DNA of 22,161 bases from Promethearchaeota archaeon (GTDB lineage: Archaea > Asgardarchaeota > Lokiarchaeia > Sigynarchaeales > SOKP01), in the NCBI GenBank assembly GCA_016839845.1, contig JAEOTL010000214.1, forward strand, positions 1 through 22,161, read 5' to 3'. The position numbers were made by a program, and so were the translations under genes. This document shows, piece by piece, positions 1 to 7,218 of the stretch. Below the pieces are notes generated by a model that had not been told where the DNA came from, ran no database searches, and was given only the letters and a program-made list of their open reading frames with translations. The first letter of the stretch is position 1, and every line of letters starts with the position of its first letter.

Positions 1-41
1 GCTTTTAAAAACTCAATAGTGTACTTTTTTATTTCACTCAT
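1..41 (-). CDS. Possible 5' end of a gene leaving the left edge
   Basis: On the minus strand an ATG at 41 opens a frame that stays open to the window edge (13 complete codons, beginning MSEIKKYTIEFLK). A GGAG ribosome-binding-like motif lies 4 bases before the ATG (plus-strand CTCC at about 46-49). The frame would be transcribed away from the Lrp-type gene at 210, so the two would share the intergenic region. Too little protein is visible to assign a function. The good SD spacing is the main support; it could still be chance in AT-rich sequence. Confidence 0.35.
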   Translation of the reverse strand, partial: MSEIKKYTIEFLK

Positions 42-209
42 AAAACTCCATAGATATGGTTTGTAAGATTCTGTTTTTATTGCTTTTTAAAGCTTTTTTT
101 AATGGTTTATTAATGGTATTTTATTAAGATGAAAATTACAAAGATTTAAATATTATCGTATCGTAATACTTATATATCGCGATATCGCGATAGATGAATA
201 AGTACTTTT
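42..209. promoter_or_regulatory. Divergent intergenic region with TATA-like elements
   Basis: This AT-rich stretch separates the putative leftward gene start at 41 from the Lrp-type gene at 210. It holds TATA-like sequences (TTTAAATAT near 145-153 and CTTATATATC at 169-178) and the 18-bp palindrome listed separately. The segment AAAGATTTAAAT near 140-151 recurs on the minus strand in front of the third Lrp paralogue. No open frame or RNA gene is evident here. Confidence 0.5.
175..192. promoter_or_regulatory. Perfect 18-bp palindrome, probable regulator operator
   Basis: TATCGCGATATCGCGATA reads identically on both strands and contains two copies of TCGCGA. It lies 18 bases before the TTG start at 210 and directly follows or overlaps the TATA-like CTTATATATC. 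A bound dimeric regulator would therefore block initiation. Lrp-family proteins commonly autoregulate, so the adjacent gene product is the obvious candidate ligand; that is inference. TCGCGA appears again at 3147-3152, next to the TATA-like element of the third Lrp paralogue; I saw no other copy in the window by eye. Confidence 0.65.
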
Positions 210-734
210 TTGGTTAATATTATGATAAGTGAAAAGATGGGTATTGATCAGATTGATTGTAGAATTATGGATTTAATCCAAAGAACCCCTCATTTGACTC
301 ACACTGAAATTGCCACTCATGTAAATCGCAGTCAACCTACCGTTGGTATGCGTATAAAAAAGCTTGAAAATTTAGGTGTTTTGAAATATCAGGCTGGCAT
401 AAATATAAAAGTGGCTGATCTTTGTTTTGCAAGAGTAGAAGTTCAAACCAATAACCCAAAAGATGCAATTGAAGTAGTAAAACGCTGCCCATTCATGTTA
501 AATGCTTTTCGTTTGAGTGGGAACTCAAATATAAGTATTTTAATGGTGGGTCTGAGTTTTAAAGATATTGATTTAATCGTTAATCGCCATTTTCGTAACG
601 ATCCCAATGTGATTGCAGTTCATATTGATGTTATCTCAGAAGTAATAAATGATTTTGTATTACCTATTGATTTAAACCTCGACCAAGGAAAATTAAGTAT
701 ACAAAATGTCTGTTGTGGAAAATGTAATTGCTAA
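210..734 (+). CDS. Lrp/AsnC-type regulator with C-terminal Cys motif (paralogue 1)
   Basis: This is a 174-residue transcription regulator. Residues about 12-60 form the AsnC-type helix-turn-helix, with recognition segment RSQPTVGMRIKKLE. Residues about 68-155 look like the Lrp ligand-binding/dimerisation (RAM-like) domain. The tail ends with cysteines 168, 169, 172 and 174, and Cys93 sits in a conserved CPFMLNAF segment. It aligns without gaps to the gene at 1918 over the full visible length, including Cys93, Cys168 and Cys172. The start shown is TTG at 210, chosen because the alignment with paralogue 2 extends to that codon; ATG at 222 is the alternative. The tail could bind a metal or Fe-S cluster or act as a thiol switch (inference). 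The palindrome upstream suggests autoregulation. Confidence 0.85.
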   Translation: MVNIMISEKMGIDQIDCRIMDLIQRTPHLTHTEIATHVNRSQPTVGMRIKKLENLGVLKYQAGINIKVADLCFARVEVQTNNPKDAIEVVKRCPFMLNAFRLSGNSNISILMVGLSFKDIDLIVNRHFRNDPNVIAVHIDVISEVINDFVLPIDLNLDQGKLSIQNVCCGKCNC

Positions 735-782
735 GATTCAATTAATTATTCTTAAAACAAGCATTATAAATTATTTCTAAGA

Positions 783-1025
783 CTAATCTATAATTATTGC
801 ACGTAATTTGCATGCAGTAGTACATATATGGCACTTTACGCACCGATCTTCATTCTCTTGTACTACTATGCATTTGGGTTTAGAATCTTTATTAATAACC
901 TCATAGATTCCTCTAAAACAAGCTTCTTCACAAGAAAAATCTTTACATTGACTACATTTACTTACATCTATATGATGAAACTCATAGCTTTCAATTGTGC
1001 TTCGATCTTCGGCGTCACTCATCAT
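783..1025 (-). CDS. Small two-cluster ferredoxin-like protein
   Basis: This 80-residue protein has eight cysteines in two groups. The first is CX2CX4CX3C around residues 24-36 (CSQCKDFSCEEAC). The second is the classical CX2CX2CX3C around residues 62-72 (CVKCHICTTAC). The pattern fits a ferredoxin carrying two [4Fe-4S] clusters, acting as a soluble electron carrier or as a small subunit of an oxidoreductase. The first group has wider spacing than a classical 2[4Fe-4S] ferredoxin. Two adjacent ATG codons (1025 and 1022) can start it. It lies alone between an Lrp-type gene and sfsA, on the opposite strand to both, so its partner is not revealed. The 3' end is convergent with the Lrp gene, about 48 bases away. 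Confidence 0.8.
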   Translation of the reverse strand: MMSDAEDRSTIESYEFHHIDVSKCSQCKDFSCEEACFRGIYEVINKDSKPKCIVVQENEDRCVKCHICTTACKLRAIIID

Positions 1026-1138
1026 AATAACTCATATATTCTAATCCTTTTATCTATTTAGTTTATACTCTATAACAAAATCTATTAATTTTGGGATATA
1101 TACAGAACTAATAAACGTAGAATTAACTGATCAAATAA

Positions 1139-1807
1139 ATGACTTTGAGAAAACAGCCTATATTCGATCTACCAAATTTGATGCATGGTATATTTTTATC
1201 AAGACCTAATAGATTTGTAGGGGAAATCATGTATGAAGGTAAAATTGAATCTGCTCACATTCATGATCCAGGAAGACTAAAAGAATTGCTTGTAAAAGGG
1301 GCAGAAGTTTTATTTACATATTCTCAAGGAAAGTTAAAGTATTATATAAAAGCGGTTAAAATTGAAAATGAGTGGATATTAATTGATTCAGCACTTCACT
1401 CCAAAATTGCATTACAAGTTTTTAATTTTTTATCTGAATTTCATAATGTTAAAGAGATAAAAAAGGAAGTGTCATTCGGAAAGAGTCGCATAGATTTTAC
1501 CCTTGACGGTGTCCCATTAGAAGTTAAGGGATGTTCTTTAGTTAAGGATGGGCTTGCTCTATTCCCAGATGCCCCAACAGAAAGAGGAACTCGACATGTA
1601 GAAGAAATAATTAAGCATAATGGAATTATCCTTTTTCTAATCTTACGAAAAGCTGAAGAATTTGCCCCAAATAGAGTTACTGATCCTAAATTTGCTGAAA
1701 ACCTGGCTGAAGCTCGTAACCGAGGGATCAGAATTATCCCCGTTCAGATTAGCTTTGATGGTAAAAAAATTTATTATAATGGGAAAATCTCACTGGCTCA
1801 ATTTTGA
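1139..1807 (+). CDS. sfsA: SfsA-family DNA/RNA nuclease
   Basis: This 222-residue protein belongs to the SfsA family (historically sugar fermentation stimulation protein), whose fold combines an N-terminal OB-like domain and a restriction-endonuclease-like domain. Family signatures are visible: RPNRFVGE near the N terminus, HIHDPGRLKELL, then the nuclease-like core SRIDFTLDGVPLEVKGCSL and FPDAPTERGTRHVEEI. The Asp and Glu/Lys of the SRIDFTL...LEVKG region would be the PD-(D/E)XK-type catalytic residues. Length is normal for the family. A TATA-like run (GATATATAC) lies about 40 bases before the ATG. Cellular role in archaea is unsettled. Confidence 0.9.
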   Translation: MTLRKQPIFDLPNLMHGIFLSRPNRFVGEIMYEGKIESAHIHDPGRLKELLVKGAEVLFTYSQGKLKYYIKAVKIENEWILIDSALHSKIALQVFNFLSEFHNVKEIKKEVSFGKSRIDFTLDGVPLEVKGCSLVKDGLALFPDAPTERGTRHVEEIIKHNGIILFLILRKAEEFAPNRVTDPKFAENLAEARNRGIRIIPVQISFDGKKIYYNGKISLAQF

Positions 1808-1850
1808 TTTTAATCTTTTTGTCTCAAATGAGGAAATCTCATTACTAATT

Positions 1851-1882
1851 TTTTATAAATTGGTCCTAATATTTTATAAATT
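1851..1882 (+). promoter_or_regulatory. Direct repeat of a TATA-like element before Lrp paralogue 2
   Basis: The 11-mer TTTTATAAATT occurs at 1851-1861 and again at 1872-1882, a spacing of 21 bases, about two helical turns. The second copy is suitably placed to act as the TATA box for the gene at 1918, predicting a start of transcription near 1905 and a short leader. The first copy could be a second promoter or a protein-binding site. This is position-based inference in AT-rich DNA. Confidence 0.4.
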
Positions 1883-1917
1883 TTGTAATCATAACATACT
1901 TAATAGAATATAAAATT

Positions 1918-2475
1918 ATGAGTAATAAGATGATTTCTGAGAAATTAAAGCTCGATGATATTGATAGGCAGATTATTTCACTTGTTCAAGAAAATCCTGC
2001 CTTGACTCACACCGAAATAGCCACTAAAATTAAGCGATCGCAGCCCACAGTTGGAATGAGAATTAAAAAGCTGGAAAAGAACGGAATCTTACAATTTCAA
2101 CCAGGTATTAATTTCAAAAAGGTGGACCTGCATCTTGCAACTGTCGAAGTAAAGACTAAAAACCCAACTCAGATTATGGAGATGGCAAAGCATTGCCCAT
2201 TTATGTTAAATGCATTTTCCTTGAGCGGAGAGCATAATATATGCATCCTCCTCGCAAGTTCAAAACTTCAAAAATTGGATAATATTGTAAACTATCATTT
2301 TAGAAATAATCCAGATATCCAAAATGCCTCAATGGAAGTAGTACTTGAAATCGCTAAGGATTTTATTTTACCTATTGATTTTGATTCTGAAGATCATGAT
2401 CCTACATTAGAAGAAGGGTGCGGGAAAAATTGCAAATATAAGATTGCAAAAGAAAGTAAATTAGCATCAGTCTGA
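1918..2475 (+). CDS. Lrp/AsnC-type regulator with C-terminal Cys motif (paralogue 2)
   Basis: This 185-residue paralogue of the gene at 210 shares an identical recognition-helix segment (RSQPTVGMRIKKLE), the CPFMLNAF block and the FxLPID segment before the tail. Cys93 is conserved, and the tail keeps Cys168 and Cys172 (GCGKNC), followed by a lysine-rich extension of about 13 residues absent from paralogue 1. The HTH spans about residues 12-60 and the ligand-binding domain about 68-155. The start is ATG at 1918; a second ATG lies four codons in. Identical recognition residues predict overlapping DNA targets, perhaps by forming mixed oligomers with paralogue 1 (inference). The ligand is unknown. 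It is convergent with the third paralogue, about 44 bases away. Confidence 0.87.
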   Translation: MSNKMISEKLKLDDIDRQIISLVQENPALTHTEIATKIKRSQPTVGMRIKKLEKNGILQFQPGINFKKVDLHLATVEVKTKNPTQIMEMAKHCPFMLNAFSLSGEHNICILLASSKLQKLDNIVNYHFRNNPDIQNASMEVVLEIAKDFILPIDFDSEDHDPTLEEGCGKNCKYKIAKESKLASV

Positions 2476-2519
2476 TAAGATTTCTATTAAAACTTTAAAA
2501 TAAAAAAGGACAAATTACT

Positions 2520-3086
2520 TTATTCATCTTCCTCTTGATGGAACTTAAATTTCGGAATATCTGCAGCCATATTACATCCTGGACCGCAATAACGTCCGTC
2601 AAAATCTTCAATCTGAAAATCTATCGGTACAACAAAATCATGAATCGATTCAATTAAAATATTCGTCTTTACGTTTATTACATTCTTATCTCGTCTAAAG
2701 CAAAGATCTATTAATTTCTCAATAGTTTGTAAATCTGAGGCTGCGATAAAACATAGAACGTTAAATTCCCCTGAGATCTTAAAGGCATGGTTGATGAATG
2801 GGCAATTTTCAATTTTGGCTACAACTGTTTCTACATCCTTAGTGGAGATAAAAACAATGGCGACTTTAATATCAACTTTTTTAACATTAAACCCAACTTG
2901 TTTTGTCAGCAGGTGTTTTCTCTCTAATTTAATAATTCTGGCACCTACAGCAGGTTGAGACTTTTCTATCTCCGTAGCGATTGCGCTATGTGTAATATCG
3001 GGCTCTTTCTCAATCATTTCAATAATTTTCTTGTCGGCCGCATCAATACCCAATATTTCATCAAAATTTTTTTTCTTCATATCCAT
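2520..3086 (-). CDS. Lrp/AsnC-type regulator with C-terminal Cys motif (paralogue 3)
   Basis: This 188-residue member of the same local family is more diverged. The HTH has recognition segment KSQPAVGARIIKLE, and the ligand-binding domain keeps NCPF with Cys95, SGEFN and FVVPID. The C-terminal motif YCGPGC gives Cys167 and Cys171, the same CX3C spacing as in the other two. The tail ends in an acidic EEDE. Start is ATG at 3086. An in-frame ATG at 3080 has AAGG 6 bases upstream and may be the true start. The minus-strand promoter shows a TATA-like TTTATAAAG (about 3138-3146) with TCGCGA immediately upstream, echoing the palindrome near the first paralogue. This points to cross-regulation within the trio (inference). 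Confidence 0.86.
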   Translation of the reverse strand: MDMKKKNFDEILGIDAADKKIIEMIEKEPDITHSAIATEIEKSQPAVGARIIKLERKHLLTKQVGFNVKKVDIKVAIVFISTKDVETVVAKIENCPFINHAFKISGEFNVLCFIAASDLQTIEKLIDLCFRRDKNVINVKTNILIESIHDFVVPIDFQIEDFDGRYCGPGCNMAADIPKFKFHQEEDE

Positions 3087-3137
3087 CCTTAATCAAGAAA
3101 ACCTAATAATTTAAACTTACTTTTAATGAATTTAAAT

Positions 3138-3152
3138 CTTTATAAATCGCGA
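3138..3152 (-). promoter_or_regulatory. TATA-like box with TCGCGA half-site
   Basis: On the minus strand TCGCGA (3147-3152) lies directly upstream of TTTATAAAG (3138-3146), about 50 bases before the Lrp-type start at 3086. TCGCGA is the half-unit of the palindrome at 175-192. The position is that of the archaeal BRE/TATA element, so binding there would compete with TFB/TBP. Assignment as an operator is inference. Confidence 0.45.
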
Positions 3153-3249
3153 CATTATCTGCATTTGGTAAAAAGTATGAATCATTTATAATTTAATACT
3201 CGAATTTTTACAACTTGCTTAAATGATTTTAGAATATTAGTTTGAAGGT

Positions 3250-4212
3250 TTAAAGTACATTTGTAAAAATATTAATTAGCAGAATAATGATCGTAAATCC
3301 AACTAACCCTATAATGAACTTAAGGGGTTTTCCTTTTTCTTTTTCCGGAATAACTTCACTTACGATCACATACAATATAACACCTGAGATAAATGAATAG
3401 AATATAAACAAAAGTTCCAGATTCTTAGGCAAAAAAGCATTAAAAATAAATCCTATCCCTATCCCTACTAAAGTGGAAGTGCTTAGTAAGAGCTTAAGTA
3501 TGAATTTCTTACTATAATCAAATTCTTCATAAATTTCTAGATCCGTAAAAATGATATGACTTTCAGATCTTCTTGAAACTATCGATCTAAAAAAGGCGTA
3601 AAAGAAGAAGAGAACTCCAGGAACTATATCAACATTCAACAATCCAATTATTATTATTCCTACTAGAAAATAATACGTGAAATTAGTGACATTTCTAAAT
3701 TTCTGCAGATTTTTATTAATATGGTTATGAATTTTTAATTTATACCTTTTAATCTCGTTTTTCATTTCTTGTTCTTGATCGTTCAATTCTGATAATGTTC
3801 GGGCAATATCTCTTAACGCAATTTCATCCAGTTCTTCATTTTTAATTTCCCTCGTCAACACGTTTTCCATATTCTTTTCTACTGCTTCAAGTGTTTTCTC
3901 TTTTACAATTAGTTTCCGTATTTTTTTTTGGGCTCCTGATTCAACCCTTTGCAGCATGAATTTTTTATTAATATGAACAAAGGTAAACCCAATTAGCACG
4001 AATAAATATTCAAAAATCGTTAAATCAAAGGGAAACTCTGGCATATTCTCAGCAATTTCGGGCAGTACGATGAGAAAAAAATAAGCAACTGATATACCAG
4101 CTATAAACGAGGCATGTAAAATAATAAGTTTCTGTTCATAATAATCTACCAGAAAAAAAAGGCACCCAAATATTATAGCAAGAAGAATAACTACTACAGC
4201 GGAGAAACTCAT
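3250..4212 (-). CDS. ZIP-like integral membrane protein lacking usual metal ligands
   Basis: This 320-residue protein has eight apparent membrane segments (about 3-22, 31-53, 66-82, 177-195, 196-215, 236-260, 265-289, 299-319), the ZIP transporter count. Segment 2 ends in LPEI, like the HLLPE motif of ZIP, and the seventh ends in GVILYVIVSEVIPE, like the penultimate ZIP helix. The HNxxD and HExxHE-type motifs of helices 4 and 5, which bind the transported metal, are not visible. The cytoplasmic loop between helices 3 and 4 (about 83-175) is long, highly charged and likely coiled-coil, in place of the usual His-rich loop. It may be an inactive ZIP relative with a sensory or scaffold role, or a transporter with other ligands. 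The start is ATG at 4212. It is divergent from the deacylase gene at 4380. Confidence 0.6.
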   Translation of the reverse strand: MSFSAVVVILLAIIFGCLFFLVDYYEQKLIILHASFIAGISVAYFFLIVLPEIAENMPEFPFDLTIFEYLFVLIGFTFVHINKKFMLQRVESGAQKKIRKLIVKEKTLEAVEKNMENVLTREIKNEELDEIALRDIARTLSELNDQEQEMKNEIKRYKLKIHNHINKNLQKFRNVTNFTYYFLVGIIIIGLLNVDIVPGVLFFFYAFFRSIVSRRSESHIIFTDLEIYEEFDYSKKFILKLLLSTSTLVGIGIGFIFNAFLPKNLELLFIFYSFISGVILYVIVSEVIPEKEKGKPLKFIIGLVGFTIIILLINIFTNVL

Positions 4213-4379
4213 TAATAATTTTATTATTTTTGGAAATTTTAAAGTTTTAGGAATTTAGATTTTTTCAAACCTAAGCTGTAAAATTATAAATTTTATGAAT
4301 TATAGATTGAAAGTATATAATTCTACGGTGTGTTTGCGTTCAGTTCTTAATTATCAATTCAGCAGAAGATAAAGCTTCA

Positions 4380-5240
4380 ATGAATATAAGGAGAAATCTG
4401 TTAAACCCAAAAATTGGGAGTTTTAAAGAAACAAAATTCACTTGGCATCAAAATCCAGTTTTCGAGCTCAAAAAAGAAGGATTAACTAGTAATTTATCTG
4501 AGATTTTTAAAGATGCTCAAGTATATCTTGGTTTAACAAAGGATCCTCTCATTTTTTTAAATGATTTAAAACTTGAGGAAAGTCAAATTAAACCCGAATT
4601 TTTAATATTTGCGAGTCGACATACTTCAAAAACAGCACAACCTGCTTTCTTAGTTCATACAACAGGAAATTGGAGCAACAATGCTGATTTTGGGGGAGAT
4701 TCTCGAGACCTATCATTCACAAGTGCTTTACTACATAAAGCAGGATTTCTATCATTCATTGAAGGAGATTATTCACTTACACTTTCAAATTTTTCGTATG
4801 ATATTGAAGTAACACACCATGGACCTACGAGATTAGAAGTTCCTTTAATATTTATGGAGTTAGGAAGCAGTAAGACGGAATGGGAAATAGAAAAAGCAGG
4901 GGAGTCAATCGCGTCTGTAATTATAAATACTATTTTCAAGTTTTTACAATCAAAACATAAAAACGATCAGATTGTAGGGCTGGGTTTTGGAGGGACTCAT
5001 TATGCCCCAAATTTTAGTCGGTTAATAAAAACTAAGAATATTGCCATGTCTTTCATCTGTCCCAAATACTACATCCAAGAGTTAGATAGTGAAATTATTG
5101 GTAAAATGATTCACAACACCACGGAAAAAGTGGATCATTTTATTATAGATTGGAAAGGCACAAATTCCGAAGATAAGAAGCATTTAATTCCATTACTTGA
5201 AGATTTCGATATTTCTATTAAAAAGACTAAAGATTTCTAA
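4380..5240 (+). CDS. dtdA: D-aminoacyl-tRNA deacylase, archaeal/plant type
   Basis: This 286-residue enzyme would hydrolyse D-amino acids from mischarged tRNA, recycling the tRNA in the cytoplasm. Family blocks appear in order: FLIFASRHTS (about 74-83), HTTGNW (93-98), EVTHHGPT (143-150), ELGSS (160-164) with a following Trp, and GFGGTHYAP near 205. The paired histidines are the expected zinc-site and catalytic residues of this zinc-dependent family, which is unrelated to bacterial Dtd. The N-terminal 60 residues are less conserved to my eye than the rest. Length is close to the family norm. It is convergent with the next gene, with 8 bases between the stops. The same window carries alaS, but the two are not adjacent. 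Confidence 0.92.
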   Translation: MNIRRNLLNPKIGSFKETKFTWHQNPVFELKKEGLTSNLSEIFKDAQVYLGLTKDPLIFLNDLKLEESQIKPEFLIFASRHTSKTAQPAFLVHTTGNWSNNADFGGDSRDLSFTSALLHKAGFLSFIEGDYSLTLSNFSYDIEVTHHGPTRLEVPLIFMELGSSKTEWEIEKAGESIASVIINTIFKFLQSKHKNDQIVGLGFGGTHYAPNFSRLIKTKNIAMSFICPKYYIQELDSEIIGKMIHNTTEKVDHFIIDWKGTNSEDKKHLIPLLEDFDISIKKTKDF

Positions 5241-5248
5241 TAAAACGG

Positions 5249-6133
5249 TTAAGAAGAATCTTCTTTTATTATGTTATAATATTTTATTAGACCTTGAAAA
5301 ACATAGTGAGCTGGAGAGAAGCCTTGGGTTGCTGTTTTACTTAGAATATTAAGTAATAACTCCCGATGGGGACAATTTTCATTAGGAGTGACATTCAATT
5401 CTCGAATATTATAGAAACTCCGCCAAAATCCCGTTGGCCAGTCGACAATTGGGGCTAACATAATATTATAATGCCTTTTCCCTTCTTCTGATAGTTCTAA
5501 TGGTTGATTTATCGAATAGAATATCTGCCCGTCCATTTTTCTTATATTCACGATACCATCTATTTCAACTTCTTCCATTATTTTATGCAATTTAGGCAAT
5601 TCAAGATCTTTAATATTAAGTTTTTCCATGTTACTGAGAATTTCTTTGTCTGCTTGACCCTGATTAGTCTGTCCTTTCAATTTCATAATAGTATAGTTTC
5701 GTGCAATTATGTTATATTTCAATGGTACTGTTTCATGATCTATTTTGTTATATTGAATTAAATTAAATAGAACTTGATTTGCGATAAGATATTTCAAAGT
5801 TAGTTGATCTTTTTCAGAAAAATCTTGTTTAAATAACTGAGAATTAAAATAAATATTATAAAATGTTTCTAATATTGATTTTATCGTGTAAAATCCATCG
5901 ACGATGGTTTGTTCTACATTTTTTAGGACACTTATCCGATATTCAATATCAACTAGGAATTTCGGCTTATCAAGGAGTATTGGGCGTAATATATATGGTT
6001 GCTGATTTATTGGTTTTAAATATTCATCCCATTTCATTTGCAAACGATAAGATTGAGTCTTTGCAATACTAGAAAGTTTGTAAACTACTTCCAAAAGTTT
6101 ATTCAAAAATTGTTCAGCAGATACTTCAGTCAT
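5249..6133 (-). CDS. Uncharacterised 294-residue protein, possible winged-helix segment
   Basis: I do not recognise this protein. The first 140 residues look mainly helical and contain no membrane segment. Residues about 160-225 (KEILSNMEKL... through KIMEEVEIDGIVNIRKMDGQ to LSEEGKRHY) have the helix, helix, hairpin order of a winged helix, including a strand pair with KMDGQIFY. The C-terminal part, about 226-294, has conserved-looking aromatics and Pro (PIVDWPTGFWRSFYNI, ENCPHRELLLNI) resembling a compact globular domain. There is a single Cys-Pro-His and no obvious catalytic motif. It may be a DNA- or RNA-binding protein, but this is weak. The start is ATG at 6133. It is a stand-alone leftward gene. 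Confidence 0.75.
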   Translation of the reverse strand: MTEVSAEQFLNKLLEVVYKLSSIAKTQSYRLQMKWDEYLKPINQQPYILRPILLDKPKFLVDIEYRISVLKNVEQTIVDGFYTIKSILETFYNIYFNSQLFKQDFSEKDQLTLKYLIANQVLFNLIQYNKIDHETVPLKYNIIARNYTIMKLKGQTNQGQADKEILSNMEKLNIKDLELPKLHKIMEEVEIDGIVNIRKMDGQIFYSINQPLELSEEGKRHYNIMLAPIVDWPTGFWRSFYNIRELNVTPNENCPHRELLLNILSKTATQGFSPAHYVFQGLIKYYNIIKEDSS

Positions 6134-6262
6134 CGCCTAAATACCTTAATCAATTTGCTTTTTTTCTATTATGAATAATATTATAATCGCTATCTTTTTA
6201 AATTTTCAATGGAAAATTGTAAAAAAATATGGAGGAAATACTGAGAATAAATTATCTTCAAA

Positions 6263-6646
6263 TTAATTTTCTTTTCTGAGTTTTATATATGAAAGGATAC
6301 AGAGCGAGAAAATCGCTATATAGATTATTAATAAACTAGTCAGAACTATATTGAATTCACTATTATTAGCGTAAATAATTACCGCTCTTATGCTTAAGAC
6401 TATACTCAATCCAGTAATGATGGTACAAATTATACTCACTGTTTTAAATTTTCTTAACGCAATTTGTAAAATCCCTAAGATGATATAGATTATTACAGCT
6501 ATTACAGTTGTTAACATTGTAAAGAGAACCGCAAAAAGCACAACAAACAAACCTTGTAAGATATTTACAGCTTCACTTGGATCAATAAAAATTGCAGAGT
6601 AAATCACAGCCCCACTTAAATCAATAAAGAAGCCAACTATCCTCAT
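6263..6646 (-). CDS. Small four-helix membrane protein, unknown function
   Basis: This 127-residue, highly hydrophobic protein has about four membrane-spanning segments (roughly 5-22, 30-62, 68-90, 100-122), with short charged connectors (RKFK near 65 and the C-terminal KLRKEN). There is no recognisable family motif. It has the size and look of the small multi-helix proteins of unknown function common in archaeal genomes. Start is ATG at 6646 and stop TAA at 6263-6265. It is divergent from the VOC gene at 6817. Confidence 0.7.
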   Translation of the reverse strand: MRIVGFFIDLSGAVIYSAIFIDPSEAVNILQGLFVVLFAVLFTMLTTVIAVIIYIILGILQIALRKFKTVSIICTIITGLSIVLSIRAVIIYANNSEFNIVLTSLLIIYIAIFSLCILSYIKLRKEN

Positions 6647-6816
6647 TATTGCAACTAAAAGACATAAAACTCCCGCAATTATCCTTACTGTTTTCTGATG
6701 TTCTATAATTCATTCACCCACTTTTATAATGATATTTATAAAACTATAAATATAGATATGAGATATTACATAAAATTATTCTTGATTCAAAGGGATAAAA
6801 TAATAGGAAAAGAATT
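6647..6816. promoter_or_regulatory. Divergent promoter region, membrane protein / VOC gene
   Basis: This 170-base AT-rich spacer holds several TATA-like runs on the plus strand: TTTTATAATG near 6722, TATTTATAAAA at 6733-6743 and CATAAAATTA near 6770. The last is best placed for a short-leader transcript of the VOC gene at 6817. No small frame or repeat was seen. Confidence 0.35.
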
Positions 6817-7203
6817 ATGGAAATTGAGCATATTGCTGTAGGATCGAATTCAGAAGAGGATGCTGATAAATTTTTCGTAGGATTACTTGGATTAAAAAAA
6901 ATTCGAGCAAAAACGGTTTCTGCTGATTTAGTAGAGAATTTTTTTGGGGTAAATAGAGAGCATAGATTTATACAATATGGGGATGACAATTCAAATTTTG
7001 AGATTTTCATTACGGATGATACTACGAGAGCGAGTGATATATTTACACACACGTGTATTGTAATTGAAAATAGAGATGAGGTAATTGAAAAAGGGACGTC
7101 AATGGGATTTAAATTTATCAGAATTCCAAGAAAAGATGGCAATGGATATTATCTTTTTGTTAGAGATTTATTCAATAATTTGTATGAAATAAAACAGAAG
7201 TAG
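6817..7203 (+). CDS. VOC-superfamily protein (glyoxalase/epimerase-like)
   Basis: This single-domain, 128-residue protein has the duplicated beta-alpha-beta-beta-beta pattern of the vicinal oxygen chelate fold. Predicted metal ligands are present at the expected strand ends: His5 (EHIAV), Glu62 (FEIFI), His78 (THTCIVI) and Glu124 (NLYEIK). That is the His/Glu/His/Glu set of glyoxalase I and methylmalonyl-CoA epimerase. The ADKFFVGLLGLKKI segment is the usual first helix. It is therefore likely a metal-dependent isomerase, lyase or epimerase; substrate cannot be told. Methylmalonyl-CoA epimerase is a possibility, but no mutase gene is nearby. It is convergent with the Nudix gene, 15 bases away. 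Confidence 0.82.
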   Translation: MEIEHIAVGSNSEEDADKFFVGLLGLKKIRAKTVSADLVENFFGVNREHRFIQYGDDNSNFEIFITDDTTRASDIFTHTCIVIENRDEVIEKGTSMGFKFIRIPRKDGNGYYLFVRDLFNNLYEIKQK

Positions 7204-7218
7204 GAAATTGCTTATATT

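Noticed and set aside
828..1061. Hydrophobic open frame opposite the ferredoxin gene
   Set aside because: It lies antisense to an 8-cysteine ferredoxin with clear motifs; the reading frame has no family features and its hydrophobicity is a by-product of the AT-rich complement.
5251..5265. Inverted repeat AAGAAGA-A-TCTTCTT at a convergent gene junction, as a terminator
   Set aside because: The one-base loop cannot form a normal hairpin, and most of it lies inside the coding end of the leftward gene.
6744..7142. Leftward open frame of 132 codons over the VOC gene
   Set aside because: The plus-strand frame has all four VOC metal ligands; the opposite frame is Ser/Ile/Phe-rich noise and covers the promoter.
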